Source: Paenibacillus borealis
Lineage (GTDB): Bacteria > Bacillota > Bacilli > Paenibacillales > Paenibacillaceae
Length of the DNA stretch: 64,000 bases
Reading direction: 5' to 3'
Assembly (NCBI RefSeq): GCF_000758665.1
Contig: NZ_CP009285.1
Span: forward strand, 1,736,001-1,800,000
Of this stretch, positions 36,544-45,190 are shown one piece after another (position 1 is the stretch's first letter; every line of letters starts with the position of its first letter). The notes beneath the pieces were generated by a model that did no database searches, was not told the DNA's origin, and saw nothing but the letters and a program-made list of their open reading frames with translations. The position numbers were made by a program, and so were the translations under genes.

Positions 36544-37083
36544 CTAGACCGTATACTGCAGCACCAGCCCGCCATAGGCAAAAGCAGCGAGAATGACCAG
36601 CGCGGGGTGAAGCTTAAGCCGTTTCAGCGCCCAAAAAGCGATTGCGGCAATGATCAGGGTCTGCCAGATGCCGATGGAATCTGCCGGGCCTCTGGCCATT
36701 TTGAGGGTAAGCACAACCATCATAATAGCGATGACCGGCTGGACAAGCAGCGTCATGCCTTTGACGACAGGCGACTGCTTGTATTTCTGCATCACGTTCA
36801 GCAGGATGATCAACGCGGCAGCGGAAGGGACAATCGTTGCCAGCAGTGCGGCGGCCAGTCCGGGCCAGCCGTAGACGTCGTAGCCGACATAAGCGGCGAT
36901 TTTGGTTGCAATCGGTCCGGGCAGCGCATTGCCGAGCGCCAGCACATTGGAGAACTGCTCATCCGTCAGCCAGCCGTAATGCGGCACGATTTCCTCATAC
37001 ATCAGCGGGATGGAGGAGGGGCCGCCGCCATAGCCAAGCAGATTAGCCATGAAAAAACCATAGAACAATTTGAGCCACTCCAC
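36544..37083 (-). CDS. Chromate transporter, half-size subunit 2
   Basis: A 179-residue membrane protein with the ChrA motifs FFMANLLGYGGGPSSIPLM and ALGNALPGPIATKIAAYVGY and about five hydrophobic segments. It is a short-chain CHR protein that works as a pair with its neighbour, moving chromate or a similar anion. It starts with GTG 37083, whose first base is the last base of the upstream gene's TAG, with AAAGGGGG before it. Confidence 0.9.
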   Translation of the reverse strand: MEWLKLFYGFFMANLLGYGGGPSSIPLMYEEIVPHYGWLTDEQFSNVLALGNALPGPIATKIAAYVGYDVYGWPGLAAALLATIVPSAAALIILLNVMQKYKQSPVVKGMTLLVQPVIAIMMVVLTLKMARGPADSIGIWQTLIIAAIAFWALKRLKLHPALVILAAFAYGGLVLQYTV

Positions 37084-37673
37084 TAAGCGGTACCCCCTTT
37101 CTTTTGTTTGGCGAGTATCCGGTAATGGACCGTTCCGTAGCCAAGATACAGCACGATGACTATGGCCGGATGCAGATGCAGCCCCTCAAGCAGAACCAGT
37201 GCAAGCAGCAGGAATGCGGCTCCGATGATTCTGCCGAGACCCTTAAAAGCCTTCAGGGCAAACTCATAAGCCATCATTCCCAGCATAACCGCGATTACTG
37301 GGGATACGGCGGTGATCATACCGGCAACAACCTTGGAACCGCTTAAGTAATTTACGGCAGATAACAACGCAATCATCGCAATTCCACTGGGGAAGATGTG
37401 GGCCAGCACAGAAAGGATGGCTCCCCGGGTGCCTCTGAGCTTGTAGCCGAGGTAGGCGGCCATTTTGGTGGCGATCGGTCCCGGAAGCGCATTGGCAATG
37501 GCAAGGGTCTCACCGAATTCTTCATCGCTGAGCCAGGCATAGCGGGTTACGGCATCATGCCGGATCAGCGGGATAACGGACGGTCCGCCGCCATAGCCGA
37601 GGATGCCTGTTCTGGACATGGAGATGGCAATCTGGAGATATTCATTATCCTTGGTTTTCATTGAAAGCCCCAT
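37083..37673 (-). CDS. Chromate transporter, half-size subunit 1
   Basis: A 196-residue CHR-family membrane protein paired with the next gene: GILGYGGGPSVIPLI and AIANALPGPIATKMAAYLGY, with five or six hydrophobic segments. Short CHR proteins are usually encoded as such tandem pairs with opposite topology. The first ATG (37673) follows AAGAGAGAA; ATG 37661 is also possible. No chromate-responsive regulator is nearby. Confidence 0.9.
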   Translation of the reverse strand: MGLSMKTKDNEYLQIAISMSRTGILGYGGGPSVIPLIRHDAVTRYAWLSDEEFGETLAIANALPGPIATKMAAYLGYKLRGTRGAILSVLAHIFPSGIAMIALLSAVNYLSGSKVVAGMITAVSPVIAVMLGMMAYEFALKAFKGLGRIIGAAFLLLALVLLEGLHLHPAIVIVLYLGYGTVHYRILAKQKKGGTA

Positions 37674-37905
37674 TTCTCTCTTGAGTGGAGTCCGCAGGCC
37701 GTATGTGCATGACCGGTTTGTCGCCTATTCTATACAATTCATATGCCCGGTTCTATATTACAGGCCCTTATTAACACAAAGTTTGTGCACAGCTCACAAA
37801 AATGGCTGAGCGAATTTGCGGTTTGCCGGAACCGATTGACAAAGGTTTCGGGCGTACTGTTAAATGACACTAACTTGAACGACAGCGGAATGGGAGATGG
37901 TCAGC

Positions 37906-39483
37906 ATGACGACAGGACCAGTGATCGGCACGAAAACGATGGTGGTCAGTCCCCATTATCTGGCATCCGCCGCGGGGGCGCGGATGCTGGAAAGGGGCGG
38001 CAACGCCTATGATGCGGCGGTTGCAGTCAGCGCTGCGCTGGCTGTAGTCTATCCGCATATGACCGGGCTCGGCGGCGACGCCTTCTGGCTGGCTTACAGC
38101 GCCGGTGAAGGGCGCGTCCGGGCCTACAACGGCAGCGGACGATCGGGCTACGCCGTCCGCAGGGACTGTTACGCGGGCGAGATGGCCATCCCGCGGCGGG
38201 GTGTGAGCAGCGCCATTACGGTACCCGGAATGGCGGATAGCTGGGAGGCCGTCCAGCGGGAGTATGGACGGCTGACCCTGGCCGAGGTGCTGGAGCCGGC
38301 AATCGGCTACTGCGCCGGGGGGTTCCCGCTGTCGCCGGACCAGCACGGCAACAGCGTTCTGGCGGGAGCCGCGCTGTCTCCTGAAGCGGCGGCGATTTAT
38401 CTACCCGGCGGCCGGATTCCGGCGGCGGGCGGGAGGTTTGTGCAGCGTCAGCTGGCCGGGACGCTGCGGACCCTGGCTGCGGGAGGCCGGGACGCTTTTT
38501 ATAAAGGGGAGATTGCGGAAGAGATAAGTGAGTATATGCGGGCTTCAGGCGGATATCTCACCAGAGAGGATTTCGCCGATCATCATGGGAACTGGGAAGA
38601 ACCGCTGTCCACGGACTACCACGGGCATACGGTTTACCAGGTGCCGCCTAACTCGCAGGGCTTCACCGCGCTTATGGCGCTTAATATATTGGAGCGTTAT
38701 AACTTCGCCGACATCGGGCATGGCTCGTATGAATATTATCATCTGCTGGCGGAGGCGCTGAAGCTGGGCTTCCGCGACCGGGACCGGGTGCTCACTGATC
38801 CAGCTTTCAGCAGAATTCCGCTGGATCAGCTGCTGGATAAGGGGTATGCAGCACAGCTGGCGGCATCCATCTCCCCGCGCCAGGCGCTGGTATCCCGCAG
38901 TGAACCGGTCGGCCGGGATACGGCTTATGCAGCGGTTGTGGACGGGGAAGGCAACGCGGTTTCTTTCATTCAGAGCCTGTATTTCGAATTCGGTTCCGGA
39001 GTTGTGGCCGGAGATACGGGGATTCTGCTGCAGAACAGGGGGTCTTTCTTCTCGCTTGATCCTGCTCACATTAATACGCTGGAGCCGCATAAGCGTACTT
39101 TCCATACGCTGATGCCGGCGATGGCCTGCCGGGACGGCAAACCCGCCTACCTGTACGGCACACAAGGGGGCGAAGGACAGCCGCAGACCCAGACCCTGCT
39201 GGTGACCCGGATGCTTCATTACGGCATGGATCCGCAGAAGGCAGTGAATGAACCCCGCTTCGTCTGGGGCAGAACCTGGGGAGAGCCTACCCAGGAGCTG
39301 AAGATAGAGAATCGGGTAGCCGGAGATGTGCAGGCTGAATTGGCGGAGGCCGGTCATCTGGTCCGTGCGGTCGGAAGCTACGATGGCATTATGGGCCATG
39401 CCCACGCCATTTCGATTGACGGCAACGGCTACCGCAGCGGGGGAACGGACCCGCGCTGTGACGGTGCGGCCATCGGGTGGTAA
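37906..39483 (+). CDS. Gamma-glutamyltransferase-family hydrolase, candidate oxamate amidohydrolase
   Basis: A 525-residue Ntn-hydrolase of the GGT family. The likely autoprocessing/catalytic residue is Thr339 in GRDTAYAAVVDGEGNAVSFIQS; GTQGGEGQPQTQ and NEPRFVW follow in the small subunit. There is no signal peptide, unlike classical secreted GGTs, so it acts in the cytoplasm. It begins a purine-degradation island beside an amidase, as in the Klebsiella hpxWXYZ genes where HpxW (GGT family) hydrolyses oxamate to oxalate and ammonia. That function is my inference; a true glutathione hydrolase remains possible. ATG 37906 lies 9 nt after GGGAG; ATG 37897 abuts that site. Confidence 0.8.
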   Translation: MTTGPVIGTKTMVVSPHYLASAAGARMLERGGNAYDAAVAVSAALAVVYPHMTGLGGDAFWLAYSAGEGRVRAYNGSGRSGYAVRRDCYAGEMAIPRRGVSSAITVPGMADSWEAVQREYGRLTLAEVLEPAIGYCAGGFPLSPDQHGNSVLAGAALSPEAAAIYLPGGRIPAAGGRFVQRQLAGTLRTLAAGGRDAFYKGEIAEEISEYMRASGGYLTREDFADHHGNWEEPLSTDYHGHTVYQVPPNSQGFTALMALNILERYNFADIGHGSYEYYHLLAEALKLGFRDRDRVLTDPAFSRIPLDQLLDKGYAAQLAASISPRQALVSRSEPVGRDTAYAAVVDGEGNAVSFIQSLYFEFGSGVVAGDTGILLQNRGSFFSLDPAHINTLEPHKRTFHTLMPAMACRDGKPAYLYGTQGGEGQPQTQTLLVTRMLHYGMDPQKAVNEPRFVWGRTWGEPTQELKIENRVAGDVQAELAEAGHLVRAVGSYDGIMGHAHAISIDGNGYRSGGTDPRCDGAAIGW

Positions 39484-39549
39484 CGGATTAACGGTAACTG
39501 CAGGGAAACAGAAGTACCCGGTCCGTCCGGGGAGAAAGGTGGGAACAAC

Positions 39550-40809
39550 ATGGCTCTACATAATCATCACGGTGCGTTCAGGGTTCCGGAGCTTGAGATT
39601 CCCGGCTGCGGACCCGGAACTCTGAAGGGCTTAAGCTTCACGGTTAAAGATGTATTCGCGGTGGCCGGACACCGTTCTTCCGCCGGCAACCCGGACTGGC
39701 TGCGCAGCCATGAACCGGCTTCTGCCCATGCACCGGCTGTGGGCAGGCTGCTGCAGGCCGGAGCCGCGCTGCGCGGGGCGGCTCATACCGATGAGCTGAT
39801 GTACAGCCTGGGCGGCGAGAATTATCACTACGGCACGCCGGTGAATCCGCACGGGGAGGGCCGGATTCCCGGCGGCTCATCCAGCGGCTCAGCGGTGGCG
39901 GTGGCTTCAGGCAGTGTGGATTTTGCCTTGGGCACAGATACCGGAGGCTCTATTCGTGTCCCTTCCGCATATTGCGGCGTATTCGGCTTTCGTCCAACTC
40001 ATGGAGTAGTGGATATAGAGGGAGTAATTCCGCTGGCTCCGGGTTTTGATACAGTAGGGTGGATCGCAGGCAGCACGGAACTGCTGCTGAAGGTTGGCCG
40101 GGTCCTGCTCGGAACTGCGGACGGCAATGAAGATACAGACTGGGATCGCAATATGGATCAGGCTAGGGATCATAACAAGGCAAAGCATAGGCAACAGCAT
40201 AAGCGACAGCGTATGATGTCCACCATGTTCATCCCGCCGGAATGCTGGTCATTAGCCGGACAAGAGTGTGGCGGCTATCTAAAGCAGGGGCTGGTTAGGC
40301 TGCAGGCAGGGGCTGCACTGCAAGCTGCCGAAATGGAGATTGCCCCAGAGGGCTTGAAGACATGGATGGATGTCTTCCGTGAGCTTCAGGGTGCCGAGAT
40401 ATGGGCAACGCATGGCGCGTGGATTGAGCAGGAGCGGCCGGTCTTCGGACCGGATATTGCCGCCCGGTTCAGTTGGGCGGCAGGACTTGCCGGAGCGGAT
40501 CACAGCGGGGCCCGTTCCTTGCGCAGAGAGATCACGGAACGGCTGCGGACGCTGCTCGGGAATGACGGCTGTCTCGTCATTCCGACCGTGCCCGGCCCGG
40601 CACCGCTGCGCGGCGGAGAACCGGCGCAGCTGGAGCTGAACCGCAGCGGAGCCATGATGCTCAGCTGCATTGCCGGACTGGCCGGGCTGCCGCAGGTTAC
40701 GCTGCCGGTGGCCGGTCCCGGCGGCCTGCCGCTTGGATTGTCCGTTATCGGCGGGCATGGGCAGGATCTCGAACTCCTGGAATGGGTGCAGGAGACATGG
40801 AAGCAGTGA
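39550..40809 (+). CDS. Amidase-signature hydrolase, candidate oxalurate amidohydrolase
   Basis: A 419-residue amidase-signature enzyme. The Ser-cisSer-Lys triad is visible as Lys33 (SFTVKDVF), the Gly/Ser run GGSSSGSA (about 109-115) and the nucleophile Ser134 in GTDTGGSIRVPS. A charged stretch at about residues 195-225 (DWDRNMDQARDHNKAKHRQQ) is unusual and may be an insertion. It lies 66 nt after the GGT-family gene with its own AAAGGTGGG. By analogy with HpxY of Klebsiella it could hydrolyse oxalurate; no GatC-like partner (HpxX) is visible. Confidence 0.83.
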   Translation: MALHNHHGAFRVPELEIPGCGPGTLKGLSFTVKDVFAVAGHRSSAGNPDWLRSHEPASAHAPAVGRLLQAGAALRGAAHTDELMYSLGGENYHYGTPVNPHGEGRIPGGSSSGSAVAVASGSVDFALGTDTGGSIRVPSAYCGVFGFRPTHGVVDIEGVIPLAPGFDTVGWIAGSTELLLKVGRVLLGTADGNEDTDWDRNMDQARDHNKAKHRQQHKRQRMMSTMFIPPECWSLAGQECGGYLKQGLVRLQAGAALQAAEMEIAPEGLKTWMDVFRELQGAEIWATHGAWIEQERPVFGPDIAARFSWAAGLAGADHSGARSLRREITERLRTLLGNDGCLVIPTVPGPAPLRGGEPAQLELNRSGAMMLSCIAGLAGLPQVTLPVAGPGGLPLGLSVIGGHGQDLELLEWVQETWKQ

Positions 40810-41362
40810 TACGCTGAGTACCGGGAAGAGAGTAAGAGAGTAAAAGGAAGAATGTGCTGACCATGTGGACGAAACTTGAGCAAACGGGTAGCCGCAGAAT
40901 GGAACGGACTCAGGAGCCCTTATACTCTGATTTGGAGCTCAAAATGAGGAGAAAGTGGTTACTTAACGGCATCTGTGTCCGCATAACCTGTGAAATGCTG
41001 TAATCCGTCCCGATAAAGGCTCTCCAGTCCGTAACGCTTCACGGCTATCGGTTCAGACCCTTCAGCTGATTGGCCAAACCGGTGCTATTGCCGCCGGATC
41101 GTCCTGGAGGCAACGCCAGCTGCTGCGTACAGCCCAAACATAAGCCATATTAATATGACACTAAACTCAGCAAGCTCTAGTTCTCCCTGCACGGAGAATC
41201 AGGGCTTTTTTCACATATTGAACATCCTATCAAAATCTTTACTGAGGCCTTACAGATTGCCATTCACCGATAATTTGTTTTTTCACCAGCAACCCAATCG
41301 TTAAAATTCTGTGACATGCGTAATATTACCTTACATAACAGGTTTATATTTTCACATTTCTC
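40810..41362. other. Intergenic region before pucR with a terminator and a possible gene remnant
   Basis: No intact gene is visible in this 553-nt stretch. A hairpin (41173-41186 with 41193-41206, several G-U pairs) followed by TTTTTT at 41206-41211 is a probable terminator on the + strand. On the minus strand 41084-40959 is open for 41 codons without a start and reads like natural protein (FGQSAEGSEP, then KRYGLESLYRDGLQHF), which suggests a decayed gene end. I cannot name it. Confidence 0.35.
41173..41211 (+). terminator. Probable terminator downstream of the GGT-amidase pair
   Basis: A 14-nt-arm stem with G-U pairs, loop CTGCAC, then six T. It lies 364 nt past the amidase gene and 242 nt before pucR. 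Confidence 0.6.
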
Positions 41363-41408
41363 TTTCCATGAAGGGTCATTTTATCTATAATGTTACATAA
41401 AGTAACAT
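41363..41408 (+). promoter_or_regulatory. pucR promoter with an overlapping inverted repeat
   Basis: TTTCCA (41363-41368), a 17-nt spacer and a perfect TATAAT (41386-41391). The inverted repeat ATGTTAC-N5-GTAACAT (41390-41408) begins at the -10 and covers the start point, as expected for repression or autoregulation. Confidence 0.6.
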
Positions 41409-41452
41409 AAAGAAGAATTGAAAAAAGATGAACTTATAGAAGGAGGGATGGC

Positions 41453-43027
41453 ATGCATCTTACGGTTGAAGAAGCGTTGTCCATTTATCCTTTATCTGAA
41501 GCAAGACTCATTGCAGGTTCCAAGGGGAAACACAGGATTGTCAAATCCATCAACGTGATGGATGCCCCGGATATTTCGGATTGGATCAAAGAAGGGGAGA
41601 TGCTGCTGACTACTGCCTATTTGATCAAAGACAGCCTGGAGGATGCCTCGGCACTGCTGCAGACGCTGAACCGGCGCGGATCGGCAGGTCTTGGCATTAA
41701 ACTGGGCCGTTTCTGGGACGCTGTGCCGGAGAAGCTGATTGCCGAAGCGGAAACGCTGAATTTCCCGCTGATCGAACTGCCGTTCCAATTCACCTTCTCC
41801 GATCAGATGAACGGCTTGTTCCGTGCCGAGCTCTCGCGCAGCACAAGTGTGCTGCAGGGCATTATGGAGAAGCAGCGCAAGCTGATGCGCTTTGCCCTGC
41901 GTTCCGGGCGCAGCCGTCCGCTGCTCGACTCCGTATCTGAGGTTATCGGTTATCCTCTGGCAGTCATCGGCGCCCGGGGAGCGGTCTTATTTAATAATTC
42001 TGACTATCCGGAGGCAGAGCTGCTGGAAGGCAGGCCCTGGCAGAACCGGAACCAGCGCGTGCGCATCGGCGAAAGCTCCGGATACCGGATTCCTCTAATG
42101 CAAGGCGAGAAATGCTCGGGTTACCTTGTATATTGTGATATTGATCCTTTACTCCTGCCGGTAGAGGAGAGTCTGTTTATCCAGGGTGCTGAACTTATTT
42201 CATATCATATCCATGCCGGCTTTGAGGATTATTTCGAGCATGCCGAGCACAGGGAATTCAGCGGGCTGCTGCGGCGCTGCCTGAATGACGGGCTGTCGTG
42301 TGCAGAGCTGTCCCAGGCGGCGATTAAGCTGGAAGTACACTTGCTGCAAGCCCCGTTCCAGCTTCTGCTAACCGACGTGGCTGCTGGAGGAGAAGCAAGG
42401 CAGGCAGAACTGCTGCGCCTGAAAGAGGAATATCTGGAGCATCCGGTGCTGCATGGGCTGCAGGCGATTCATCTGATTATGGAAGAGGGATTGCTGTCGC
42501 TCTATCCGGCAGCGCCGTATACTCCGGAGCAGTTCCGGGAGCTGGTTAATGAATGTTTTCACAATCTAAAGTTTGATAAAGGCTATTTTCCGCGGGCCGC
42601 TGTCAGCGGGGTGAAGGTGAAGCCGGAAGGGCTGAAAGAAGCTTTTGGCGAGATCAAGGAATGTATGGGGATGGTCCAGCAATGGGGAGCGCACGGAAAT
42701 GTGGTGCATTACCGGCAGCTTGAACTCCATTTGCTGCTGAATCAGATCCCGGCGGAGACGATGGAGAGATACTGCACCGGCAGTCTGCGCGGTCTGCTCA
42801 GCCGTGAGCCGGAATACGTCAAGGAAATGCTCCATACGCTGGAGGTCTATCTGGATAACGACGGGCATGTGAATGAAACCGCCAAGAAACTGTTTATTCA
42901 CCGCAATACCGCCACTTACCGGATAGAGAAGCTTAGTGAACTGCTGGATGTCGATTTCAAGAAAATCAATGATCTCATGAGGCTGAAGCTGGTATTCCTG
43001 TTCCGCAGAATGCTGGAACGTGAATAG
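41453..43027 (+). CDS. pucR: PucR-type purine catabolism regulator
   Basis: A 524-residue regulator. An N-terminal PucR domain spans about 8-125 (VEEALSIYPLSEARLIAG, LLTTAYLIKDS), a GAF-like middle follows, and the C-terminal PucR helix-turn-helix is at about 455-515 (LEVYLDNDGHVNETAKKLFIHRNTATYRIEKL). In B. subtilis PucR activates the puc genes when allantoin-type inducers are present. Its place within the puc/nup island supports the same role. ATG 41453 follows AGAAGGAGGG. Confidence 0.92.
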   Translation: MHLTVEEALSIYPLSEARLIAGSKGKHRIVKSINVMDAPDISDWIKEGEMLLTTAYLIKDSLEDASALLQTLNRRGSAGLGIKLGRFWDAVPEKLIAEAETLNFPLIELPFQFTFSDQMNGLFRAELSRSTSVLQGIMEKQRKLMRFALRSGRSRPLLDSVSEVIGYPLAVIGARGAVLFNNSDYPEAELLEGRPWQNRNQRVRIGESSGYRIPLMQGEKCSGYLVYCDIDPLLLPVEESLFIQGAELISYHIHAGFEDYFEHAEHREFSGLLRRCLNDGLSCAELSQAAIKLEVHLLQAPFQLLLTDVAAGGEARQAELLRLKEEYLEHPVLHGLQAIHLIMEEGLLSLYPAAPYTPEQFRELVNECFHNLKFDKGYFPRAAVSGVKVKPEGLKEAFGEIKECMGMVQQWGAHGNVVHYRQLELHLLLNQIPAETMERYCTGSLRGLLSREPEYVKEMLHTLEVYLDNDGHVNETAKKLFIHRNTATYRIEKLSELLDVDFKKINDLMRLKLVFLFRRMLERE

Positions 43028-43068
43028 CTGGATTTGCCTCAGCAAATTACGGGAAGGAGTGAACGCGC

Positions 43069-43692
43069 TTGAAAGTAGCCGGAATCTATCTGGCGGCAAG
43101 CCGGAGTAAAGGGGCGGCCGCCTCTAGCGGTTCTCTGAAGCAGCCGGGTGGAATACCCGCGGGAGCAGCCACGCTAAGTGAGCTGGAGAGATGCGGGCTT
43201 GATCCGCTGATTGTGGTGGTCCGGGCGGATGATCCTCTGAAATGGATGCCGCCAGCCGTTAGTCCTCAGAGCAGCAGACGTACGGAGACTTGCCTGACGG
43301 CTCATTTAGGGCTGTCCTTCTCTCTCCGCTGCGGTCTCAATGCCATTTCATCCCTGCAGCCGGATGCCGTAGTCATCGCTCTTGCGGATCAGCCGTTCAT
43401 TCCTGCGGCGCTGGTGAACCGGCTGACGGATGCCTTTGCGCATAATCCAGGACTCGACTATGTAGCAAGCGTAAATGAAAGCATGATGATTCCCCCTGTT
43501 TTATTCGCGAAATCTGTGTTTCCGGAGCTTCAGGCACTGGACAGCGATAGGGGGTTAGGTGATATTTTTCGTTCTCCGGACTACAAGGGAATGATACTGC
43601 AGAGTGATTCCGGCCGGAATTTCATGGATGTTGAACAATCGGGCAAATTCGGGGAGCTGCGCAGGGAATGGAGCGTGCAGAGGGACAACTGA
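43069..43692 (+). CDS. MobA/MocA-like nucleotidyltransferase-fold protein (PucB-like)
   Basis: A 207-residue protein resembling PucB/MocA molybdenum-cofactor cytidylyltransferases that serve xanthine dehydrogenase. ALADQPFIPAALVNRL matches the conserved LADQP motif, and NFMDVEQSGKFGEL near the end matches the late DxxxxxD region. The N-terminal nucleotide loop, usually AAGxSxRMG, reads LAASRSKGAAASSGS and lacks the second half of the motif, so activity is uncertain. It starts at TTG 43069 after GGAAGGAGTG, 41 nt behind pucR. No xanthine dehydrogenase subunit gene is in the window. Confidence 0.7.
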   Translation: MKVAGIYLAASRSKGAAASSGSLKQPGGIPAGAATLSELERCGLDPLIVVVRADDPLKWMPPAVSPQSSRRTETCLTAHLGLSFSLRCGLNAISSLQPDAVVIALADQPFIPAALVNRLTDAFAHNPGLDYVASVNESMMIPPVLFAKSVFPELQALDSDRGLGDIFRSPDYKGMILQSDSGRNFMDVEQSGKFGELRREWSVQRDN

Positions 43693-43826
43693 CAGCAAAA
43701 TCGCTATTTTCCAAAATTATGTTAGGGAATATCACATATTTTAAGCATAATTCAAGGTATCCTAGTGCATTGAACACAAAAACGACAGGTATTCTTATAA
43801 AATGACACAAAGCTATGTTATATAAT

Positions 43827-43883
43827 TTTACGTAACTGCTGTGTCTCAGTATAGTAGAGATACATTAATGGCTATAGCCATTA
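43827..43883 (+). promoter_or_regulatory. Promoter and 18-bp palindromic operator of the nucleoside transporter operon
   Basis: TTTACG (43827-43832), a 17-nt spacer and TATAGT (43850-43855) form the promoter. The perfect palindrome TAATGGCTATAGCCATTA (43866-43883) lies just past the expected start point, before the ribosome binding site; a repressor there would block elongation. Confidence 0.6.
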
Positions 43884-43910
43884 GGAGAGATATCCTGGAG
43901 GAGGAGAATT

Positions 43911-45083
43911 ATGAAAAGAAGGGGTCAGGGATTTAAATTCAGTCTGGTAACCATGTTCCTGTTAGCGGTGGTTCTGACGGGGTGCGGCAACAACAATACG
44001 GCATCGAACACGAACGCGGCGGCCACTGAGGCACCTGCGGCAACGAATGCAGCAGCCACCGAGGCAGCAGCAACAACAGAGCCGGCAGCAGAGAAGCCGA
44101 CGGTTGCATTTGTCTATATCGGGCCTCCGGGTGACGGCGGATATACGTATCAGCATGATCAAGGCCGTCTGTACATGGAGAAGGAACTGGGCATCAAAGC
44201 CGATTTCGTGGAAAATGTACCGGAAAGCGCCGATGCTGAACGCATCATCACTGAACTTGCCCAGAACCATGACATTGTCTTCACTACAAGCTTCGGGTAT
44301 ATGGATTTCACACTGAACGTAGCCAGTAAATTCCCTAACGTGAAGTTCCTTCATGCCTCCGGTTACAAAACAGCCGATAACATGGGTACTTACTTCGGCA
44401 AAAACTATCAGGCAAGTTATCTGTCCGGTATCGCGGCAGGCAAAATGACTACGAAGAATCATCTTGGTTATGTTGGAGCCTTCCCGATCAGCGAAGTTAT
44501 TTATAACCTAAATGCTTTTACCCTGGGAGCGCAAAGGGTAAACCCTGATGTGAAAGTGGATGTAGTATGGACCAATACCTGGTATGACCCTGCGACTGAA
44601 CGTCAGGCGGCAATCAGCCTGCTCGATAAAGGTGCAGATGTCCTGCTGGCTTATCAGGATTCACCGGCTACGCTGCAGGCTGCTGCAGAACGCGGAGCTT
44701 TTGCCGGAGGAAATGACTCTGACATGAGCAAATATGCACCAGACAACTATTTGACCAACCCTGTATGGAACTGGGGCCCTTATTATGTAAAAGCTGTTCA
44801 GTCCGTAATGGATGGAACGTGGAAGAGCGAGCAATACTCCGGTGACATGGCAGATGGTATGGTTGAGCTTGCACCGTTCGGCAACAAGGTTCCGGATGAT
44901 GTGAAGCAATTAGTGGAAGATGCCAAAGCCAAGATCATCAGCGGTGAGCTGGATGTATTCACCGGCCCGATTTCGGACAACAAAGGAAATGTAGTGGTTC
45001 AAGACGGCCAAAAGCTGACACTTGAAGAAGTGCTTTCCATGAACTGGCTGGTTAAAGGTGTAGAAGGTACCATCCCGCAATAA
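43911..45083 (+). CDS. BMP-family nucleoside-binding lipoprotein
   Basis: A 390-residue substrate-binding lipoprotein of a nucleoside ABC transporter (NupN/BmpA type). The signal peptide ends at lipobox LTGC (Cys25), followed by an Ala/Thr/Asn-rich linker to about residue 60. The BMP fold has AFVYIGPPGDGGYTYQHDQGR, TTSFGYMD, SYLSGIAAGKMT and the late NDSDMSKYAPDN. It binds nucleosides outside the membrane. It heads the operon, separated from the ATPase by a stable hairpin. Confidence 0.92.
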   Translation: MKRRGQGFKFSLVTMFLLAVVLTGCGNNNTASNTNAAATEAPAATNAAATEAAATTEPAAEKPTVAFVYIGPPGDGGYTYQHDQGRLYMEKELGIKADFVENVPESADAERIITELAQNHDIVFTTSFGYMDFTLNVASKFPNVKFLHASGYKTADNMGTYFGKNYQASYLSGIAAGKMTTKNHLGYVGAFPISEVIYNLNAFTLGAQRVNPDVKVDVVWTNTWYDPATERQAAISLLDKGADVLLAYQDSPATLQAAAERGAFAGGNDSDMSKYAPDNYLTNPVWNWGPYYVKAVQSVMDGTWKSEQYSGDMADGMVELAPFGNKVPDDVKQLVEDAKAKIISGELDVFTGPISDNKGNVVVQDGQKLTLEEVLSMNWLVKGVEGTIPQ

Positions 45084-45118
45084 TGGCAGTTTTGTAATTG
45101 AATACAGCACGGCCTTAT

Positions 45119-45157
45119 GGGTGGGGCGGGTTCCGTATGTCGGAATCTTCCCCACCC
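45119..45157 (+). promoter_or_regulatory. Intercistronic hairpin between binding protein and ATPase
   Basis: GGGTGGGG pairs with CCCCACCC and TTCCG with CGGAA around a 4x4 internal loop. No T-tract follows, so it probably protects the upstream mRNA and keeps the binding protein in excess over the ATPase. Confidence 0.6.
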
Positions 45158-45190
45158 GTACTACAACTATAAGGAAAGGAGCGTCCCACA

